Part shown: in pieces, positions 19,248 through 28,366 of the stretch | Layout of the letters: the number at the start of each line of letters is the position of its first letter | Position numbering within the stretch: position 1 is the stretch's first letter | Assembly (NCBI GenBank): GCA_009746045.1 | Contig: RPFO01001012.1 | Coordinates: 1 to 37,216 of the forward strand | DNA length: 37,216 bases | Source: Mesostigma viride | Taxonomy: Eukaryota; Streptophyta; Mesostigmatophyceae; Mesostigmatales; Mesostigmataceae | Reading direction: 5' to 3' | The notes under the pieces: generated by a model | The model's database searches: none | What the model was told of the DNA's origin: nothing | What the model saw: the letters and a program-made list of their open reading frames with translations, nothing else | Translations under genes and position numbers: made by a program

Positions 19248-20317
19248 ATGACGTCGAGTTCGAGACGCTGCGGATCGGTCACGCAAGCGGGCCGCCGCTG
19301 CCTGCGCTCATGCACGGGCGGCCGCGTGCGGTGCCCCGTCCACCGCCTGGCCGTCTACAACACCCGAGGGGGGCGAGAGGAGCAGGCGCGCGAGGACGGG
19401 GAGGACAGCAGGAGGCGCGCCCTCGCCCGGCTCGAGGAAATGCGCAGGTCGCGGAATTCGAGCGCGTCCTACGACCCGGGGCCCAGCACCAGGACGAAGC
19501 CGACTCTGGGCGCGCCCCCGGGGCCCGGCCCCGAGCAGACGCTATGGGACCGCATGATGGGGGAGCCCGAGGTGGTAGACAGGATATTGAAAGAGGTCTA
19601 CAAATTCGACAACCGTAACGTAAATTTAGCGCTTGAAGGCCTGACCACTCTCGACAAAGCCAGCAACGTGGCCATGTACGAACGGGGCGTGAGAAACGCC
19701 AAAAGTGTGCAGGAGAGGGAGGCACAAATTCTGGACAACCAGCCGTTCTTAAAGAGGAAGGAGAAGGCCGACGATGTGGAGATGCTGATTAGGATGGCCA
19801 AGGAGAGGCGATCGTTGGCGGCTCGAGACCCCGAAGCGATGGGACTCGGAGACAGCGAACCGGCCCCGCCAGGGTGGGTCGACATTTGGGATAAAGGGCA
19901 ATGGTAGTCGTCCCTAAATCGATCCATCGGACCGTGGAGCGCCTAGGTAAGCTGCAGGCCGATGCTAATGTATATGCAGCACGGGTGCGGTCGTCGTATA
20001 AGGAGAGTCTGAGGAATAAGCGGAGCGCCGACAGGTATGTGGATCGCGCCACCGACCGGCTCACAAACGCCAAGAGGCGAGCGGGGCGCGAGTGGGAGTG
20101 GCGCCCTGGCGCTCGCCGGCCCACGTTCGGCGACCTGCAACAGCACGACGCGATCACGCGGGCCATCGCCGAGGGGCTGGACACGCGGTCGGCCATCCGG
20201 TTCGGCTCCACCAGCAGAAAGAACAACCTCGTCACCAGCCAGGTGCTGAAGGGCCGGTTCGCGGCCGCCGCAGACAGGGCGCAGAAGAGGGCGACCCAGA
20301 AGATGCCCGGGTTCTAG
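19248..20317 (+). CDS. Cys-His motif protein with long basic C-terminus, one frame break
   Basis: The first frame has C8-x9-C18-x10-C29-x2-H32 (RRCGSVTQAGRRC, then RCPVH), followed by a charged helical region ending PPGWVDIWDKG. The second frame begins next to MVVVPKSIHRTVERLGKLQ and is strongly basic, ending KMPGF. A -1 change at the G3 run 19896-19898 joins them. The neighbouring partial copy at 20340-20750 carries the same two parts in a single frame (PPGWVAFHNERGDPMIAPIRLHR), which supports one gene of about 355 residues. Likely binds nucleic acid (inference from charge and zinc motif). Confidence 0.65.
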
Positions 20318-20339
20318 CGCCTTTCTTTTCTGCTCCAGT

Positions 20340-20750
20340 ATGCATAGGAGACGCATGACAGCGAGGTCGAGACGGAGCGGGTGGACGGTCACGCGCGAGC
20401 CCCGCCTTGTTCACCGTCTGGCCGCCTACAGCACCTCCCTCGAGGAGGAACGGCTGCAGAATGAGAAGGATGAGAAAGCCCGGGATATGGAGATGCTGTA
20501 TGACGCGGCCGCGGCCAGGCTGGACGCCGAAGCCCTCAGAGCCGCAGATCTCGAGCGGGCGACCCCGCCAGGGTGGGTGGCTTTTCACAATGAACGCGGA
20601 GACCCGATGATCGCCCCTATCAGACTCCACCGCGCCGTGGGAACGCTAAGAAAGCGGGTGAAGAAGCTCAAGACGGACGCGATACGGGAGCGACCCCGCT
20701 ATGAGGCAGGCCGCGGGGCCGACGACCGCACGCAAGAGGGGCCAGGCTAA
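20340..20750 (+). CDS. Degenerate tandem copy of the 19248-20317 gene (136 aa)
   Basis: Aligns with the preceding gene: VHRLAAYSTSLEEERL against VHRLAVYNTRGGREEQ, then PPGWVAF and IRLHRAVGTLRKRVKKLK. The Cys-rich stretch has been lost (all motif cysteines are missing), and the long C-terminal half is absent. It ends four bases into the convergent 20747-21679 gene. It may be a shortened paralogue or a decaying duplicate; the start could be at 20340 or 20355. Confidence 0.55.
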   Translation: MHRRRMTARSRRSGWTVTREPRLVHRLAAYSTSLEEERLQNEKDEKARDMEMLYDAAAARLDAEALRAADLERATPPGWVAFHNERGDPMIAPIRLHRAVGTLRKRVKKLKTDAIRERPRYEAGRGADDRTQEGPG

Positions 20751-21679
20751 AAGAAGACGAGCAGCCCCGGCTGGTCGGCGTGAAGAGCCAGGGTGGCCAC
20801 GCCGCACGTCGTCAGGTACGTCGACATAACCATCGACAGGGCGGCCAGGCAGCCGCGCCGGGTGTCGCCCTGGTCGTTCTCCGGGAGCCCCTCCATCTCG
20901 TTCCGCAGAACCTGACAGCAGTTGTCCATCGTGCTCCTGGCCGAGTTAGGGTCCAGCGCGTGCAGGTGGCGGAAGAACGACCGCCAATCGGGAAGGTAGT
21001 CCGACGAGATCAGTCCCAGCGTCGAATGGTCCGCGCCCTCCTCCGCCAGGATCTCGCCCATCTGTTGGGCGATGTTCACCACCATCCGCTCCAGCCCCAC
21101 CACCAGCGACTCGTGCTCCCTCATCGCCCGCACGATCTCCGGGTGAGAGTAGAGGAACAGCGTCGAGTGGCGCTGATACCCCAGATCCCGCACCTGCTTG
21201 TCCAGCCGCCACAGGTCCACCGGCGTGAACGGGAACCGCGTGGCCGGGTCCTCGAACCGCCCCGAAGTGTTGATGTACTCGGCCAGCCTCACCGCGTCGA
21301 ACCCCACCACCTGCCGCGTCGGACGCACGAACTTGAACACCCGCTCCGGCGGCGGCAGCGCGTCCATCGTGATCGGGTCCTCCTTGTTCGTCACGCGAAG
21401 GGCCAGCCGCCGCGCCACCGTCCTCTTCGCCCTGTGCCACGGAAGCACCACGCGCCTCACCCACCGCTGGATCCGCACCGCGCACTGGTTCGCGTACACG
21501 CCGCACTCCAGCTCCCGGTGCGTCAACTGCCGCAGGGGGCGCATACCCTGCAGCAGCGCGAGACGGCGCAACTGCCACTTGGTCGCGCGCCCGTAGTACC
21601 GCTGCGGCACCGTGGACGCCGCCCGCACGCTCAGGCGCCACTCGCGGGCGTCCGCGGACACGCGGAACGTTTTGGTCAT
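20747..21679 (-). CDS. IQ-motif plus U-box/RING-like protein (310 aa)
   Basis: The N-terminus has an IQ-like basic helix at about residues 66-90 (CAVRIQRWVRRVVLPWHRAK), which in other proteins binds calmodulin. It is followed by a U-box/modified RING-like core at about 97-160: NKEDPITMD, FKFVRPTRQVVGFDAVRLAEYI, then FEDPATRFPFTPVDL. The Asp-Pro-Ile-Thr and Asp-Pro-x-Thr-Arg-x-Pro-Phe-Thr pair is the pattern of virus proteins of this kind. A helical C-terminal part continues to residue 300. Possible role in ubiquitin ligation (inference); no zinc ligands are expected in a U-box. Confidence 0.65.
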   Translation of the reverse strand: MTKTFRVSADAREWRLSVRAASTVPQRYYGRATKWQLRRLALLQGMRPLRQLTHRELECGVYANQCAVRIQRWVRRVVLPWHRAKRTVARRLALRVTNKEDPITMDALPPPERVFKFVRPTRQVVGFDAVRLAEYINTSGRFEDPATRFPFTPVDLWRLDKQVRDLGYQRHSTLFLYSHPEIVRAMREHESLVVGLERMVVNIAQQMGEILAEEGADHSTLGLISSDYLPDWRSFFRHLHALDPNSARSTMDNCCQVLRNEMEGLPENDQGDTRRGCLAALSMVMSTYLTTCGVATLALHADQPGLLVFF

Positions 21680-21944
21680 CTACGCGGACGATGGCTCTAA
21701 CTGCAGCTGAGAATTGTCTGGGGCGCGGACAAACGCGGACGCGCGGACAAGCTACTGCTTCGGTTATACTGTTGAAGCGCCTAACAAGAGGGCAAACACC
21801 TTTTATAGCTACAGCGGGAGCTGGGTTACGAGCAGCGTTTTTAATTGCATGAAAATTTAAATCCAATGTTTAGTTATAGGAATTGCCGTACGCGTTTAAA
21901 TAGACGAGAAGGAAATCTCGGCAAATGGCACAGACATATAGGAG

Positions 21945-22838
21945 ATGGCGATGGTCCAGTATCTGCTGCCGGTGGACGGCGGCGAGGACGACCCCCTGTT
22001 CCGTGACAAGATCAGGGTGACGCCAGACGGCAAGATATCCGTGATTGACGTAATCAAGGTAGTGTGCTTCATGACACCCGAGGGCGTGTTCGCGCACGAT
22101 GCAAACTCTCACGCATCCCATTACTTCTCAAGGGTCCAAAAGGAGTTTGCAGAAGTAGGTACTCTCAGTACTGTCTGGAAATTCCCAGGTGCCAGGCAGC
22201 GAGACACGCCCGTCGCCGACCGGCTGGGGATCATACAAATCGTCCAGCTGCTGCCTGGTAAGAGGGCGGCCTCCTTCCGCTACCACCTCGCCGTGCTGTT
22301 CGAGCGCTACCTGGCCGCCGACAAATCCCTGGCCGACGACATTTACGCGCGCGCCGACCGCAAAGACCTGTCCCTAAAAGACGAGCCGCGCATCAAGTCT
22401 TGCGAGTCCACCAAGTCGCACATGGACGCCATCAAGGCGGTGAGCGCCCCCAGCCAGGTGGGCAAGAACTGCGCCATCGTGAACGCGAACGTCAACCTAG
22501 CCGTCTGCGGCATGGCGACCCAGAAGTACAGGGAGCACCACGAGATCAAGAGGAGCGAGGCCACGCGCGACTACTTCCGGGGCCCCATGAACTCGGCAGT
22601 CTACCTCATGAACTCATTGCACGAGAGATCGATAAAACGCGGGATGGACGTGGCGCGGTCCGTGGAGGAGATGGGGAAGGACATGGGCGCGGTCTTCCTG
22701 AAGTGGGGCTTGCACGACTTGGCCAAGGAGCCGGTGGACAAAGCCATGTACGCGGACAACAAGCGCCTCATGGAGGGCAACCGACAGGCCAACAAATTGG
22801 AGGCGCCCAGGGAGGCCAAGAGAATCAAAGCCCTCTAA
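21945..22838 (+). CDS. BRO/antirepressor-like protein (297 aa)
   Basis: The fullest intact member of the three-copy family. N-terminal domain: DKIRVTPDGKISVIDVIKVV, then VADRLGIIQIVQLLPGKRAA and FERYLAADKSL. C-terminal half: RIKSCESTKSHMDAIKAV, KRSEATRDYFRGPMNSAVYL, NKRLMEGNRQANKL. It is the last GC-rich gene before the AT-rich island. Start at 21945 or 21951. It probably binds DNA, as KilA-N/BRO-class proteins do (family knowledge). Confidence 0.75.
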   Translation: MAMVQYLLPVDGGEDDPLFRDKIRVTPDGKISVIDVIKVVCFMTPEGVFAHDANSHASHYFSRVQKEFAEVGTLSTVWKFPGARQRDTPVADRLGIIQIVQLLPGKRAASFRYHLAVLFERYLAADKSLADDIYARADRKDLSLKDEPRIKSCESTKSHMDAIKAVSAPSQVGKNCAIVNANVNLAVCGMATQKYREHHEIKRSEATRDYFRGPMNSAVYLMNSLHERSIKRGMDVARSVEEMGKDMGAVFLKWGLHDLAKEPVDKAMYADNKRLMEGNRQANKLEAPREAKRIKAL

Positions 22839-23079
22839 ATCGTCTGAATCGTTTTATGCGACGGGGCCAGTGTATAATACATGGAAAAAAATGACATTAT
22901 ATGGGATAAAAGTGAATGTAAAAGAAGGAAACGAGAACCTATCAAGAAAGAGAGACACCCCACGGGGGGCAATCAATTTACACAATTACAAATCGTGAGT
23001 GCAAAACCAGGGTTGCCTCATCGTCAATATCCGTGCATGTACAGAAAATATGATAGTAGTACTACACGCCTTTCGGACA

Positions 23080-23801
23080 TTATGGAAAGCACATTGGACG
23101 AACTAATAGCAGATCATGCATGACGAGATTGTCAACCTGTTCATCCGACAGGAAACGATACGCCTCATCGCAGGAAGATCCCTGCCCCTCCATCCCACCA
23201 CGCCCTGGCAGCTCCTCTGATGCTGTCACGACCTCAGGCTGACCACCCTCTGGCAGCTCCTCTGCTGCTGTCACGACCTCAGGCTGACCACCCTCTGGCA
23301 GCTCCTCTGCTGCTGTCACGACCTCGCCGGACTGACCACCCTCTGGCGGCTCCTCTCGCGCGGGGCGCCTCTCCGCAACATAAAGACGAAACCCGAGGCG
23401 GAACGAGTTGCAGACGAGTGTTGCGGAGGGGTCGAACTTGAAGAAGGGGGGTACCAACAAGGGCACACGGAACAAATTCGCCCCTCCGCCGTGCACATAG
23501 GGCAGGGAGTACTCGACGTCACAATGTTCTCAAAGGAAACGCGGCAGTTGTCGCAGAATCCTCCCACATGGACGTGGTGCGGGCCGCCACTGGTGACAAA
23601 GGTGTACAGTCGCATATCTCCCTGACTGTTCAGGCGGCAAAACCTGCACGAGAGCAACAAAGTCATCAGCTCCCGCTGATTTTTTTGGAGAGCCTTTTTT
23701 ACGAGAAGACCGCCCCTACACACAGAAGCTCCCTCTTCCGCCTCGATGGCCATCTGGGCACTTGACAACTGCGTTTCCTGCCTCTGCAGGAAAAAACACA
23801 A
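23080..23801 (-). CDS. RING-like zinc protein with acidic repeat tail, one frame break
   Basis: C52-x2-C55 (CRFC), His76/His78 (HHVH), C83-x2-C86 (CDNC) and C100-x2-C103 (CPMC) give a RING-like ligand order. The frame then changes by -1 at the G4 run 23481-23484 into ANLFRVPLLVPPFFKFDPSA, three copies of a 15-residue acidic repeat (EGGQPEVVTAAEELP) and a tail ending at 23080. The start at 23801 may be preceded by others in the A-rich leader. RING proteins usually act as ubiquitin ligases; the tail repeat may bind a partner (inference). It is the only clear gene in the AT-rich island. Confidence 0.55.
23207..23344. repeat. 45-bp tandem repeat in the RING-like gene (three copies)
   Basis: Units at 23207-23251 and 23252-23296 are near-identical; a third at 23297-23344 carries a 3-base insertion and several changes. 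Each unit codes 15 residues in the minus-strand gene, so copy number can vary without breaking the frame. Confidence 0.8.
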
Positions 23802-23897
23802 AAAAATGCATAGATACCGACAGATCTATATTAATGATTATTGTATTGCAGGTCAGCAATGGTATATAATAAAAGAGATTAACTCGTCGTCTGTCCC

Positions 23898-23925
23898 AAC
23901 TCAGTCCTCACAGGAGGACTGAGTT
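23898..23925. repeat. Subterminal stem-loop, left end of the TTAA element
   Basis: AACTCAGTCCTC and GAGGACTGAGTT form a perfect 12-bp stem with an ACAG loop, directly next to the left terminal repeat. Confidence 0.8.
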
Positions 23926-25534
23926 GACAATTTTCAACCGCGTGTAGCGACTAGGTGGGGGGTCCATCCCAAATGTTTTGATGTGGATCGGGGGTGTACT
24001 AGATGTCATTTTGTTGGCAAAAATACTGCATATGTGAAAACTTGACCCGAACACCTGAAAATTACACGGACGTTGGGCACCCCTCGCGAATTTGCATTTT
24101 TCGGGATAAGAACGAGTGGGAAAAATTCAATCAAATCCTGGTGCATGAAGAAAAAATATAGGCATGTAAACAATATAGTTCTTGAAACGTGGCAAAATAC
24201 TGGGCTCAATTTGGCCACTGCAACTGCCTGAAACAATTAAAAAACTCTCAGTCCTCAGGAGAGGAATGGGGCTTTTGCTAACTTTGCTAGCATGTAAGTG
24301 CGGTCATACTACACAATACCATGGCCACCAACCATCCCAATCAACTCATTTCCCTTCAAGCATTACAGGACAACACACTTGCATCATCATACTTCAGGTA
24401 TATCATACCTTATCATGTAGTGAGAGCCTATGCGTGCATGTAGGGAATGGGCTTGGATACCTACCAACAAAGGGTTATGTTATAAGTGTCAACCACCAAT
24501 ATAATGGGTAGGTTACGCATATTTCCATTGTTTCTAACAACAATAAATATGGCTATAACTGTTTTGCCTTGCCATGATGTGGCCAACATAGTTGCTGGCA
24601 CATGATGGCAGTGGTTTGTCACCAAGACTTTTCACTCACCCGTAAAAGCTTGAATGCACCCTTGACGCAGCCCGTGGCCACACAAACATGCAGTATGAAC
24701 GTAGCAAGAGAATAACTAACATCTACGAAGGTGTTCAAACCTGCACAGCTCCTAAAACCCTGCACAACTACACTGGGTTAAGGCAAATGCCTGCTAACAT
24801 CATCTGAAAAGGGGGTTTTAGAGAGGGGCAGGCAACGGTCAAGAAACAGCATCAAGACTTGAACCTGACAACGCCTCGCAAGCTTAAACTCATGTACGAA
24901 CATCAAGGAACGAAGAGGCAACGATTATCCGGCTTTACCTGGCACGGCTGGCGTTACCTTGGCCCAGGCGGTGCCCGCAAAAGTGGCACTTTGCGGCACA
25001 TAGACCATGACGTGACAGAATGGTCGAAATCATCAAATGTATACTGTCACTCAATTTATTCTAATACAATGCATGTTAAAATGTAGAAAGAAACCTATCA
25101 GCCATTGAAATTGCGCCGGAAAGCAAGCGCAGTCATCAATTCCGTCGACCTGCCTTATCGCAGTTTTTTCCAGCAAGAACAGTGCCGACACCGGGTAAAT
25201 CGCATCCCCGCGAGCTAAAAATTGATTTTTATCATCTTTAGGGCATGTTAAATCTATTTCCTGAGTTTGGACAGCTAACTCGTCCGCAAACGTAAACTGC
25301 ATGCATGGGCGCGAGCCGCCATGGCTAGGTCGTGCATTTCCGGAACTCGCGTTTCACGTGGAAAAGTACCCTTCCCACCTGTACTTTGACCGTACATTTA
25401 GCCGCTCATACCAAATCCAAAAAAATCCCAAAAATATGTCCAAGAAAGATCTTTTCACGTAGTATTTGAATAAATTTTGAGAGAATTTTTTTGACAAACA
25501 TTCTGACCGGGGCGAATTTTCTACGATACCCAAA

Positions 25535-25587
25535 AACTCGGTCCTCTAGAGAGGACTGAGTTCAACTCAGTCCTCCGTAGAGGACCA
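25535..25587. repeat. Subterminal palindromes, right end of the TTAA element
   Basis: Two related stem-loops lie head to tail: AACTCGGTCCTC/GAGGACTGAGTT around TAGA, then AACTCAGTCCTC followed by GAGGACC. They repeat the left-end stem sequence, one copy versus two, so the ends are not symmetric. Confidence 0.7.
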
Positions 25588-25823
25588 GGGACAGACGACG
25601 AGTTAATGGAAGTTAAAGAGCAAACATATGGCAGTAACAAAAAAAAACACACGAACCTGAGGCGCTTGCATATTTGTCGTGGGCTGGCGATCGCCGCAAA
25701 AGATCCCCGCAAGTCGTGGCCTGGTGCACTGCACACGCGCGAAGAAACGGGGAAAACGACGATGGCTGCGGAGGATCATCAGCATATATATACGTAACCG
25801 GCCTGGCAGCCACGTTAAAAAAG

Positions 25824-26112
25824 ACACGACCAACGCAGCCACGAGTATAGACAACGCAGCGTCGAACCCCGAGGCAGCAGTCGACACGACCAAGTCAGCC
25901 ACGGATATGAACAATGCAGCGTCGAACCCCGAGGCAGCAGTCTACCTAACCCATTATGCATGCAGCAGACACTAGCCATGAACGCAGCAGCACGACCAAC
26001 GCAGCCACGTCGAGTATAGACAACGCAGCGTCGAACCCCGAGGCAGCCGTCGACACGACCAACTCAGCCACGGATATGAACAATGCAGCGTCGAAACCCG
26101 AGGCAGCAGTCG
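25824..26112. repeat. 60-bp tandem repeat, four units in two pairs
   Basis: Units at 25824-25883, 25884-25943, 25990-26052 and 26053-26112 share GCAGCGTCGAA(C/A)CCCGAGGC. Odd units carry AGTATAGACAACGCAGC and even units GATATGAACAATGCAGC, so the array is a duplicated 120-bp dimer with a 46-bp spacer. Each unit is open as a 20-residue Asn/Ala/Asp-rich peptide (SNPEAAV), but the two pairs lie in different frames and no start or promoter is evident. I do not call a gene. Confidence 0.75.
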
Positions 26113-27022
26113 ACACGATCACCAACGCATCACAATCGACTGCACGAGCACTAATATAGTCGATTTAAAGTATCGAGGCGACGCCGGCACCGACTGCAAC
26201 CTGATGGCAGCACGCTCAACCTGATGTCCCCCGTGGCTACGACACACACGGCATCCGCCCACGTCGAGGATCGAAAGAATGGCGCACTCACCGTGCAGAT
26301 TGAGGGCGCGCACGCAGCTGCAGGCGCTGTGACAAAAAATATGAAAATTTACCCCGTCAGTCGACACACTCGCCCGAAGCCCGTGGTGCGCACGTCTCCT
26401 TGACAATGCCGGTGGCACTGCGAGGCACTCGACCGCAGCCCAAGATGGGATGCGGCGACGGCTGCCACTAGAGATTTTATATCACCCCTTCGCGCTCAGA
26501 CCGCCCAAGTTTTGCATTACACGAGGGTAACTGACACCAACTGACGACCCAGACAGACTTTCGGTTATGTGAGTGTCTCGAGGATCTCTGATGCATCTAT
26601 CTGTGACAGGATGAACTACCATCAGTCAGCCAGCAAGTCGCCCGGTGGATCCCACGAATAAACTGAATCGTAACAGTATCCGTGTGGGTGCGAGTTCAGA
26701 ACCTTTTTGCACCTGGACCGGGTCGCGATCACTTTCGGATCGAATCTGTCACAGAATCGCCGTGGGAACGTGATCTCGAGGAGATTCTGCCAGGGCGCCG
26801 CGCCGACGGCAGCCGTCCCCGAGGACTACAAAGACACGATGGAGGAGTTCGAGGGCACCTTTCGTCACTCAGACTCCTCGGGGCCGCACCCGCCCGTCCA
26901 AACTTTATCGTCCGCCCACGAGGCTTCGTCCGCCAAAACCTCCCGAGCCGTCCGCGTTTTCTCGTCAGTCGGCCACCCGTCCGCCCGTTCCCCGTCGGAC
27001 CGCGAGCACCGGACCGTATCCC
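26113..27022. other. Stretch with no supported gene
   Basis: Mixed composition that moves from the AT-rich island to GC-rich sequence at about 26.68 kb. Frames open from 26682 and 26707 read as low-quality Arg/Pro/Ser sequence. The last 300 bases probably hold the promoter and leader of the 27023-27481 gene. Confidence 0.4.
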
Positions 27023-27481
27023 ATGGCCTGTCAGCCCGGCAAGGAGAACGCGCCCCTCCATCTCGGCGCCCCGGAGGGGGAAAAGCCCAGGGTCTTCAGG
27101 CTCAACGAGGGGCCGCCACCGTCCCGCGTGCTCGTACCGAGGGAGTACGTCCTCAACGCCCTGCAGATGGAGCGCGACATGATGGACGCGAGGGAGAAGT
27201 CCAAGAAAGAGAAGGACGCGGCCAGGAAGCGGTACGCGCGGCTGCAGAAAAAGCTGGACAAGCAGCGGGACGAGTTCGCGACCGCCCTGCAAGACAAAGA
27301 GGCCGTCATCGAGCTCCTGAAGGGCCGCCTGTCCGCCCTGGAGACGCGAATGGTGAACAGCCTGGCCAGACCGTCACCGCCCCCGTCCCCCGGTCGGCGC
27401 GGCTCCTCCTCCTCCTCCCTCTCCTCCTCCTCCTCTGACGATGACACCAGCTCGAGTTCGGGCAGTGACCAGGAGGGGTAG
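27023..27481 (+). CDS. Coiled-coil protein with acidic serine tail (152 aa)
   Basis: Residues about 45-115 form a charged coiled coil (SKKEKDAARKRYARLQKKLD, LLKGRLSALE). The C-terminus is a Pro/Ser linker and a Ser/Asp run (SSSSDDDTSSSSG). The start at 27023 (CCATGG context) gives a compact N-terminus; upstream in-frame codons are poor. Function unknown; possibly a scaffold. Confidence 0.65.
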   Translation: MACQPGKENAPLHLGAPEGEKPRVFRLNEGPPPSRVLVPREYVLNALQMERDMMDAREKSKKEKDAARKRYARLQKKLDKQRDEFATALQDKEAVIELLKGRLSALETRMVNSLARPSPPPSPGRRGSSSSSLSSSSSDDDTSSSSGSDQEG

Positions 27482-27708
27482 GCCTAGCTGAGACCGCGTT
27501 TGTCTCAATTAAGGGATTTTTACCCAAATCTGAAAAGGGGATAACCCCGCATGTCGCTTGTCTCGTATCATGTCGGTCGTCTCTAAATGATGATAACAAT
27601 TAATTAAACGAATCCGTTCCGGTATCGAAATAAAAGGCATTGTGCATTATTATCTCGTCGACATCTCACCGCCCAATTAATAATCCCACGCAATATCGAG
27701 CGACCGGC

Positions 27709-27921
27709 ATGAACACCTCCTGCGCAGAGAACACCGCCCCCGTGTTAGAGGGGCTGGGAGACCTCAAGCCCCCCGAGCCCCTGGACCCTCGCCCCCCGCC
27801 CCCGCTACGTCTGCCCGTACTCACCGCCGCCGAGGCGCTGCTCCCCGCCCTATTCATGGTCGTGACCGCCCTCGCCATACGCCTGACATTCAAGAACCCT
27901 CTGCGATTCTCGTCCATTTGA
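27709..27921 (+). CDS. Small membrane protein (70 aa)
   Basis: An N-terminal Pro/Glu-rich domain (LGDLKPPEPLDPRPPPPLRL) is followed by one membrane segment near residues 41-57 (EALLPALFMVVTALAIRL) and a short basic end. The start at 27709 is preferred over 27640 because the extra N-terminal codons fall in AT-rich leader sequence. It ends 21 bases before the first nuclease-like gene and may share its transcript. Confidence 0.6.
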   Translation: MNTSCAENTAPVLEGLGDLKPPEPLDPRPPPPLRLPVLTAAEALLPALFMVVTALAIRLTFKNPLRFSSI

Positions 27922-27942
27922 TATATATACGCCGCCACCATC

Positions 27943-28341
27943 ATGGCATTCCGGGACGACGAGCGATGCGCGCAGGCCGCGTACAACGCGCAGGTGCACG
28001 GCAGGAGCGAGGTCGTGTGCCGAGAAGGGGAGATAGAAGGCACCTTCCTGCTCGACGACAAGCGCAGAAGGGTCATAGAGGTGAAGGAGTGGGACGACTG
28101 GGAGCGCGGGGTGAGAGAACTGGTCGCGTACGGGAGGGGATACCCCAAGTACCTCCTGGAGCTGCACCTGTTCAAGGCCGACACGTCCACCAACGTCACC
28201 CCCTTCTTCCTGCGGTTCATCAAGTACGTGTGCAAGTCCCAGAACATAGCCGTCACGCTGGACAAGGACGTGCTGCCCGCCAGACGCGAGACCTGGTGGA
28301 GGCGTCTGGCCTGCTGCGTGCGTTCCCCGGACGCCGACTAA
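27943..28341 (+). CDS. PD-(D/E)XK nuclease-like protein, degenerate active site (132 aa)
   Basis: Shares most of its length with the next gene: SEVVCREGEIE, RRRVIEVKEWDDW, VAYGRGYP, LELHLF and STNVTPFF. The E-x-K pair is present (E46, K48), but the Asp expected before it (GKID in the paralogue) is replaced by GEIE with a small insertion, and the Gln of the GQL motif is replaced by Glu (REL). The family needs these residues for metal binding, so this copy may be inactive, a binding subunit or a decoy (inference). It lies 25 bases upstream of the intact copy. Confidence 0.7.
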   Translation: MAFRDDERCAQAAYNAQVHGRSEVVCREGEIEGTFLLDDKRRRVIEVKEWDDWERGVRELVAYGRGYPKYLLELHLFKADTSTNVTPFFLRFIKYVCKSQNIAVTLDKDVLPARRETWWRRLACCVRSPDAD

Positions 28342-28366
28342 TCTGTGCGCGTACCTGTAGTGTGAC

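Larger units (their letters stand above)
23883..25602. mobile_element. Non-autonomous TTAA-flanked inverted-repeat element (1,720 bp)
   Basis: The left end reads CTCGTCGTCTGTCCC (23883-23897) and the right end GGGACAGACGACGAG (25588-25602), an exact 15-bp terminal inverted repeat. Both ends are flanked by TTAA (23879-23882 and 25603-25606), matching a 4-bp target duplication of the piggyBac type, although TA or TTAA tracts also flank mariner-like elements. Just inside each end are stem-loops built on AACTCAGTCCTC. No convincing open frame lies inside, so it would need a transposase from elsewhere. Interior is AT-rich and looks unlike the viral genes. Confidence 0.8.

Noticed and set aside
22881-23123. 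80-codon plus-strand frame in the AT-rich island
   Set aside because: Basic, no motif, overlaps the end of the RING-like gene on the other strand; cannot be supported.
23883-25602. CRISPR-like array suggested by repeated hairpins
   Set aside because: Only two to three stem-loops at the ends, with no regular spacers; they belong to the transposable element.
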